A stretch of 47,431 nucleotides of DNA from contig JAAZVY010000007.1 of the NCBI GenBank assembly GCA_018623195.1, forward strand, positions 1-47,431, in the 5' to 3' direction. Under the pieces are notes generated by a model. The model made no database searches. It was not told where the DNA came from and was given only the letters and a program-made list of their open reading frames with translations. This document shows, piece after piece, positions 43,283 to 47,431 of this stretch (the stretch's first letter is position 1; the number at the start of each line of letters is the position of its first letter). Position numbers and translations under genes: made by a program. The stretch is from Flavobacteriaceae bacterium. GTDB taxonomy: Bacteria; Bacteroidota; Bacteroidia; Flavobacteriales; Flavobacteriaceae.

Positions 43283-44584
43283 TTAAGAATTGAGTGCTTG
43301 TTTATAAGTAGAAAGACAACGCTCTCGTGCGAACTTGTGGTCTACCATCGGTTGGTATCGCATCGATTCAAACTCTGGAACCCATTTTCTGATATATCTC
43401 AAATCTGCATCGAATTTTTTGATCTGAGTTATTGGATTAAAAATTCGGAAGTAGGGAGCCGCATCCACTCCAGATCCTGCAGCCCATTGCCAGTTACCCA
43501 CATTGCTCGCTAACTCAAAGTCAAACAATTTTTCTGCGAAATAAGCTTCTCCCAGTCTCCAATCAATTAATAGGTGTTTGCATAAAAAGCTCGCTACGAG
43601 CATTCGTACTCGATTATGCATGTATCCCGTAGCATTTAGCTCTCTCATACCTGCGTCTACCAAGGCATATCCTGTTTTACCTTCTTTCCAACGCTCAAAA
43701 TCTTCAGGTGCATTTCTCCATTCTATTCGATCATAGGCAGGTTTGAAGGAGTAATTAACTGTTTTTGGGAAGTGCCATAAGATTTGCTGAAAGAATTCCC
43801 TCCAAATAAGTTCACTTAAGAAGGTATGATTCGCAGACTGGAAAGCCTTTTTAGCTAGTTGTCGAATTGAAACCGTTCCAAATCGTAAGCTAGTACCTAG
43901 CTGAGAAGTACCTGGCACTGATGGAAAATTACGAGTGTCTTCATAATTATTGATGATTGCATCGTTCAATCTAATGGTCGGAGCAGGTAGGTTACTTGGA
44001 GAGAAACCGATATCAGATAAAGTTTGAACGATTTTGAGTTGAGTGCTCAGCGTGTTGAACCTATCTAGATAGGGTGTTATATTAAACTCTTTAAAATCCT
44101 CCTCAGGATTTAATTGACTCATCCACTTCTTCTTGTAAGGTGTAAAGACTACGTAAGGTGATCCGTCATCCTTCACCACTTCATCTTGTTCGAAGATGAC
44201 ACCATCCTTCTTACGAATCAACTCAATACTGTGTTCCTTTAAAAGTTCGGCTATTTCGCCATCTCTTTTTCGAGCGTAAGGTTCATAATCTGCACTCGTG
44301 TAAACTCTTTGAATCGAGTTTTCCTCAACCAGTTGCTTAAAAACAGAAGTTGGTTTACCAAAGAAAATCTGAATGGATTTTTGCTTTGATTCAAGAGATT
44401 TATTTAAGGACTTAAGACTGTCAAAAATAAATTGTACCCGGTGGTCATTTTTTTGAAGATGATCTAAAATAGACGGATCAAAAATGAATATAGGGGATAC
44501 GCTATCGCACTCAGTGAGTGCCTGGTGCAATACCTTATGATCGAACAGTCTTAAATCACGACGAAACCAAAAGATTGCGTTCAT
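43283..44584 (-). CDS. phr: Deoxyribodipyrimidine photolyase (class I CPD type)
   Basis: A 433-residue FAD enzyme that reverses UV pyrimidine dimers with blue light. The N-terminal antenna domain starts with WFRRDLRLFDH (6-16). The FAD domain has the substrate Trp in WREFF, MHNR (322-325) and SGVDAAPYFRIFNP. The electron-transfer Trp triad is intact: Trp289, Trp342 and Trp365, with the same spacing as Trp306, 359 and 382 in E. coli. It follows the SDR gene by 4 bases as the last gene of a three-gene operon. Confidence 0.95.
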   Translation of the reverse strand: MNAIFWFRRDLRLFDHKVLHQALTECDSVSPIFIFDPSILDHLQKNDHRVQFIFDSLKSLNKSLESKQKSIQIFFGKPTSVFKQLVEENSIQRVYTSADYEPYARKRDGEIAELLKEHSIELIRKKDGVIFEQDEVVKDDGSPYVVFTPYKKKWMSQLNPEEDFKEFNITPYLDRFNTLSTQLKIVQTLSDIGFSPSNLPAPTIRLNDAIINNYEDTRNFPSVPGTSQLGTSLRFGTVSIRQLAKKAFQSANHTFLSELIWREFFQQILWHFPKTVNYSFKPAYDRIEWRNAPEDFERWKEGKTGYALVDAGMRELNATGYMHNRVRMLVASFLCKHLLIDWRLGEAYFAEKLFDFELASNVGNWQWAAGSGVDAAPYFRIFNPITQIKKFDADLRYIRKWVPEFESMRYQPMVDHKFARERCLSTYKQALNS

Positions 44585-44588
44585 GATA

Positions 44589-45278
44589 TTAAATACTCAA
44601 TGTTGATTTCCCTCCATCATTACCGATAACTTGCCCGGTGATCCAAGAACTGTCATCGCTGAGAAGAAATAGGGCTAGTTTCGCCAGATCAGTGGCTTTA
44701 CCTATTTTTTTAAGAGGGTGCTTCTCTTCAATCATTTCACGTTTCTTGTCATTATTTAGCAAGCGGGACGCCAATGGGGTATCGGTAAGCGAAGGAGCGA
44801 TACAATTCACTCTCCATTTTGGGGCACTTTCAGCCGCCAATGATTTAGTAAAGCCTTCAACCGCCGCCTTCGCAGCAGCAATTGAACTATGAAAGGGCAT
44901 TCCTAGTTGCGCCGCTACGCTTGAAAAGAAAACGAGAGAAGCACCTTCACCCAGCTGGCTACTGATTGATTTTACGCATCTTACCAAACCAAAGAAATTG
45001 ATTTCCATATCTGATTTGAACTGCTCTTCCTTTAACATTTGTAGGGGTTTGAGAGCAATACTTCCTGGTAGATAGCTAAAACCGTCTAAGGCTCCAACTG
45101 TAGACAATTCAGACGCATCTGAGGTCAACACATCAAAGCTAAGATGGTTGAAATGAGAATGATCAATTGCTGGACGATTTCTAGAGGCCATAGTGACCTT
45201 ATGACCTTTTTGTAATAGCTCCTCGGCGAGGGCTTTTCCGATTCCTGTTGAACCTCCTACAAGAAGAATGTGTTTCAT
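44589..45278 (-). CDS. SDR-family oxidoreductase
   Basis: A 229-residue classical short-chain dehydrogenase. The cofactor motif is GGSTGIGKALAE (8-19); Arg38 in ASRNRP favours NADPH. Catalytic Ser is in FFSSVAAQ (about 115-122), but the usual YxxxK reads SSIAAAKAA, so the Tyr appears to be Ser while the Lys remains. The end has NDGGKS. The substrate is unknown. It overlaps the SRPBCC gene by 4 bases and precedes phr, an arrangement seen in light-response loci. Confidence 0.88.
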   Translation of the reverse strand: MKHILLVGGSTGIGKALAEELLQKGHKVTMASRNRPAIDHSHFNHLSFDVLTSDASELSTVGALDGFSYLPGSIALKPLQMLKEEQFKSDMEINFFGLVRCVKSISSQLGEGASLVFFSSVAAQLGMPFHSSIAAAKAAVEGFTKSLAAESAPKWRVNCIAPSLTDTPLASRLLNNDKKREMIEEKHPLKKIGKATDLAKLALFLLSDDSSWITGQVIGNDGGKSTLSI

Positions 45279-45778
45279 GCTTTTATTCTTTTAAGTTGAA
45301 ATGAATAGTGAAGATTCTCCGCAGCTGGATAAAGCTTGATTAATTGACTTTTTCTGAATGAGAATGCTTTAAGTAGCGCCCTTTTAACGATTAAAGTGTA
45401 GGCGATACCGCCTAATATTCCAAAGGGCATTTGAAAATATACGCGATCAACGATGGTGCTCCCTGCCTTTGACTCGGTAACCTCGTGTTCGTGGTTCCAA
45501 GATTTATAAGGACCGTACAATTGCTTATCTGCGAATAATTTCCCTTCAATATAACTGGTGATTTCGCTAACCCATAGTGTTTTGTATAAGGGCAACGGGG
45601 TAACACTATAATGAAGAATTTTACCTGTGTAAAGCGGAGTGGTGATCGAGCTTTTGATGGTTAAATTCATTGGCTCAGGTGTCAAGAATTCTAAATTCTT
45701 GGCATTTGTAAGAAATTGCCAAGCATCATCTGTAGCAATAGGTAATTCTTGAACCGCTTCGAGGTAGTACCAATACAT
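45275..45778 (-). CDS. SRPBCC-family protein, first gene of the phr operon
   Basis: A 167-residue helix-grip protein with WQFLTNAKNLEFLTP (20-34) and a WNHEHEV segment (about 94-100), typical of the ligand-binding SRPBCC group found beside SDR and photolyase genes. It may bind a lipid or pigment-like ligand, with no direct evidence. The TATCTTTG box ends 4 bases before the ATG, so the mRNA is predicted to be leaderless. The next gene starts inside its stop. Confidence 0.85.
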   Translation of the reverse strand: MYWYYLEAVQELPIATDDAWQFLTNAKNLEFLTPEPMNLTIKSSITTPLYTGKILHYSVTPLPLYKTLWVSEITSYIEGKLFADKQLYGPYKSWNHEHEVTESKAGSTIVDRVYFQMPFGILGGIAYTLIVKRALLKAFSFRKSQLIKLYPAAENLHYSFQLKRIKA

Positions 45779-45782
45779 ATCT

Positions 45783-45790
45783 CAAAGATA
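45783..45790 (-). promoter_or_regulatory. Putative -7 box of the SRPBCC-SDR-phr operon
   Basis: The minus strand reads TATCTTTG, 4 bases before the SRPBCC start codon, again predicting transcription from at or near the ATG. No -33 TTG. Confidence 0.5.
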
Positions 45791-45830
45791 CAATTTGTTT
45801 AACTATCTGAAGTAAAAAGATAAACAAAAT

Positions 45831-46427
45831 CTAATCTTCTAAAAACTCGATAAGTCCTTGGTAGAGTAGGGCAGTTGGTAATCCGACCACAGCGGGGTAA
45901 TTGCCTGAGATATGGGTGATGCCAATAAGCCCGATCCATTCTTGTATACCATAAGCACCCGCCTTATCGAAGGGTTGGTAGTGATCAACATAATATTCGA
46001 TCTCTTCATTGGTAAGTGCTCTGAAATGCACTTCGGTAACTTCGTATGAAGTCCATCTTTTATTTGAATCTCCGATACAAAGTGCAGTGATTACCTGATG
46101 CTTATTGTTGGATAATGCTTTAAGCATTTGAATAGCCTCTTCTTTATTTTCGGCTTTTTCTAAGGAGGTATTATTGTTCCAAACAACCGTGTCAGAGGTT
46201 ATGAGAAGCTCATTCTCCTGGAGTGTTGGTTCGAGTGCTTCGAATTTTAGCTCAGCTAAATAGATGGCGATCTCTTCGGCTACCAAATCTGGCGGATAGT
46301 TTTCTTCTACAGATGAGCTTCTCGTAGAAAAGGTAAGATGGAGCGATTCGAGAAAGTCTTTACGCCTAGGAGATTGTGACCCTAGAACTAATTTTTTGCC
46401 CTTACGCGCTAGTAATTGTTGAATCAT
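45831..46427 (-). CDS. maf: Maf-family nucleoside triphosphate pyrophosphatase
   Basis: A 198-residue protein starting MIQQLLARKGK at 46427; ATG 46442 would add only 5 residues and overlap the upstream gene more. It has SQSPRRKDFL, SDTVVW and FDKAGAYGIQ, the three Maf signature blocks. Maf proteins hydrolyse non-canonical or specific NTPs (dTTP/UTP or modified nucleotides) and affect septation. It overlaps the end of the KdsC-type gene by 26 bases, so the two are coupled. Confidence 0.93.
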   Translation of the reverse strand: MIQQLLARKGKKLVLGSQSPRRKDFLESLHLTFSTRSSSVEENYPPDLVAEEIAIYLAELKFEALEPTLQENELLITSDTVVWNNNTSLEKAENKEEAIQMLKALSNNKHQVITALCIGDSNKRWTSYEVTEVHFRALTNEEIEYYVDHYQPFDKAGAYGIQEWIGLIGITHISGNYPAVVGLPTALLYQGLIEFLED

Positions 46428-46929
46428 TGTTCCAGTGCCCATTAACTTTTAATACTTGCTCGATGACATCTCTAACACATCCTTTACCTCCATGAATATG
46501 AGAGACATAATCCGCTTTCTCTTTGATTTCAGGGACTGCATCCTGCGGACAGGTGGCAAGACGACAAAGTTGCATCGCCGGTAGATCGGGTAAATCATCA
46601 CCCATATAAAGGGTCTGTTCAGGGTTTATTCCGTAATCCTCGAAGTATTCTTTGAGTACTGTAGCTTTATCGTGTGCACCTAAAAAGATATCCGTAATAC
46701 CTAAAGCTTTTAAGCGATCTTTTACAGCCTTATTAGTGCCCCCAGTAATGATTCCAATTCCATAACCCGATTGCAATGCTACCTTTAATGCATAACCATC
46801 CTTGACATTCATGGTTCGAATAAGCTCGCCATTCGCGTCAATACTTACGGTACCATCAGTCATCACTCCATCTACATCGAATACAAAATGTTTAATATGG
46901 TGTAACTCTGCTTTAAAAATCTTCTTCAT
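46402..46929 (-). CDS. KdsC-type HAD phosphatase
   Basis: A 175-residue HAD subfamily C0 enzyme. Motif I is FDVDGVMTDG (17-26), motif II IITGG, and motif IV GDDLPDL (about 111-117). The small cap-less form matches 3-deoxy-D-manno-octulosonate 8-phosphate phosphatase, which acts in Kdo synthesis for LPS. Other KdsC relatives use different phosphates, so the substrate is probable, not shown. It overlaps the DUF2520 gene by 17 bases and Maf by 26. Confidence 0.9.
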   Translation of the reverse strand: MKKIFKAELHHIKHFVFDVDGVMTDGTVSIDANGELIRTMNVKDGYALKVALQSGYGIGIITGGTNKAVKDRLKALGITDIFLGAHDKATVLKEYFEDYGINPEQTLYMGDDLPDLPAMQLCRLATCPQDAVPEIKEKADYVSHIHGGKGCVRDVIEQVLKVNGHWNNDSTITSA

Positions 46930-47431
46930 AATAGGTTTTGATAGATTCGCTTAACTGCTCGTACAAAGGTAGTAGCCTTTTTTCTTCTTTGAGCAAACTT
47001 AAGTGCGTCTCTAAGGTTTTGGTATCCTTTCTGCGTGCTGGGCCACTTTGAATTTCTTTTGCATTCTGATGGATTGCTTGACCTAGTCCTTCTTCAAGTA
47101 ACGGTATTAAAGCTTGAAACGAAATAGCTTCCTTTTCTAGGTAGGCCTGTATTAATGCAATTAGGTGGTTACTAAAGTTTTGGCTCATCACTGCTGCTAA
47201 ATGCAGCTTTTGACGCTTTTCACTGGATAAATGTTGCACTTGATTACTCAGTCTTTGGGCCAATGAGTACAGTTGTTTGGTAGTTTCTTCGTTACTTCCT
47301 TCGATGAGTAGTGGTATTTCTTTGAAGGACCGAATCACTGACTTTGAAAAACTTTGAAGTGGATAAAATACTCCTTCTTTCCCATTAAAATGACGAAGTG
47401 GGGTAGCACCGCTACAATGAGCTACTATTCC
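46913..47431 (-). CDS. Rossmann-like/DUF2520 domain protein, 5' end cut by window edge
   Basis: The reading frame is open from the stop at 46913 to the last base. The 31 codons at the edge (47431-47339) read HCSGATPLRHFNG and GVFYPLQSFSKS, the conserved middle of DUF2520 proteins. The GTG at 47338 is therefore an internal codon, not a start. The visible part is 172 residues, holding the end of the Rossmann domain and the all-helical C-terminal dimer domain. The family resembles NADP-binding pyrroline-5-carboxylate reductase-like proteins of unknown substrate. The order DUF2520-KdsC-Maf is familiar in Flavobacteriia. Confidence 0.9.
   Translation of the reverse strand, partial: GIVAHCSGATPLRHFNGKEGVFYPLQSFSKSVIRSFKEIPLLIEGSNEETTKQLYSLAQRLSNQVQHLSSEKRQKLHLAAVMSQNFSNHLIALIQAYLEKEAISFQALIPLLEEGLGQAIHQNAKEIQSGPARRKDTKTLETHLSLLKEEKRLLPLYEQLSESIKTYYEEDF

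Noticed and set aside
43613-43633. Photolyase reads TGYMHNR where E. coli has TGWMHNR, suggesting a broken electron-transfer triad
   Set aside because: Counting spacing shows that this Trp is residue 338 in E. coli, not a triad member. The triad positions (306, 359, 382) correspond to Trp289, Trp342 and Trp365, all present.

Overview
The window is ordinary chromosomal DNA from a member of the Bacteroidota, most likely the order Flavobacteriales. The signs are promoter boxes of the Bacteroidota type (TTG, about 20 bases, then TAnnTTTG), almost no Shine-Dalgarno sequences, and family-restricted proteins such as DUF4290, the START-like protein, DUF2520 and the Bacteroidota form of LptD. Several gene orders are also familiar from Flavobacteriia: tamB next to tsaD; ridA-lptD-amidase-MCE; DUF4290-murA; and DUF2520-KdsC-Maf. 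GC content judged by eye is near 40 percent. No rRNA, phage, insertion sequence, CRISPR array or defence island was seen.

Layout. Positions 1-602 hold the end of an unidentified gene and tRNA-Ser, tRNA-Pro and tRNA-Arg. A tight leftward operon follows (tsaD, rsmE, AI-2E-type transporter, a PG_1098-like methyltransferase, a small membrane protein; 4912 down to 603), head-to-head with tamB. Then come rightward glycolysis genes (pfkA, gap, a BadF/NagK-type kinase), leftward lptD-ridA, and a rightward envelope/redox run (SPOR-domain amidase, MCE protein, two Fe-S proteins, a 160-residue conserved protein, a GH3/beta-lactamase fusion, bshA). Positions 23940-29813 carry leftward ugd/epimerase, mnmE, dnaN and a SAM-cleaving enzyme. 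Positions 29893-33552 carry phoH, purC, a cold-shock gene, tRNA-Met (leftward), a START-like protein and a class IV aminotransferase fold. Next are yqgE, HU, fmt, recQ and a small ATPase leftward, then DUF493, DUF4290 and murA rightward. The last 7 kb is leftward: a BLUF photosensor, pirin, an exported M20 hydrolase, a photolyase-SDR-SRPBCC operon, and Maf, KdsC-type phosphatase and a DUF2520 gene cut by the window edge.

Themes. Many genes serve the cell envelope (tamB, lptD, amidase, MCE, GH3 fusion, ugd/epimerase, murA, KdsC) or tRNA/rRNA modification and initiation (tsaD, mnmE, rsmE, fmt). The right end looks like a light/UV response set. The genome is very compact: four convergent gene pairs have stop codons touching or overlapping, two divergent genes have abutting start codons, and several promoter boxes lie so close to start codons that leaderless mRNAs are expected.

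I found no clear new multi-gene system. The items most worth checking are a class IV aminotransferase that appears to have lost its PLP lysine, a MurA with Asp in place of the fosfomycin-target Cys, a phosphofructokinase with an Asp-to-Asn change at the Mg-ATP site, the leaderless/abutting promoter architecture, and the BLUF/photolyase neighbourhood.
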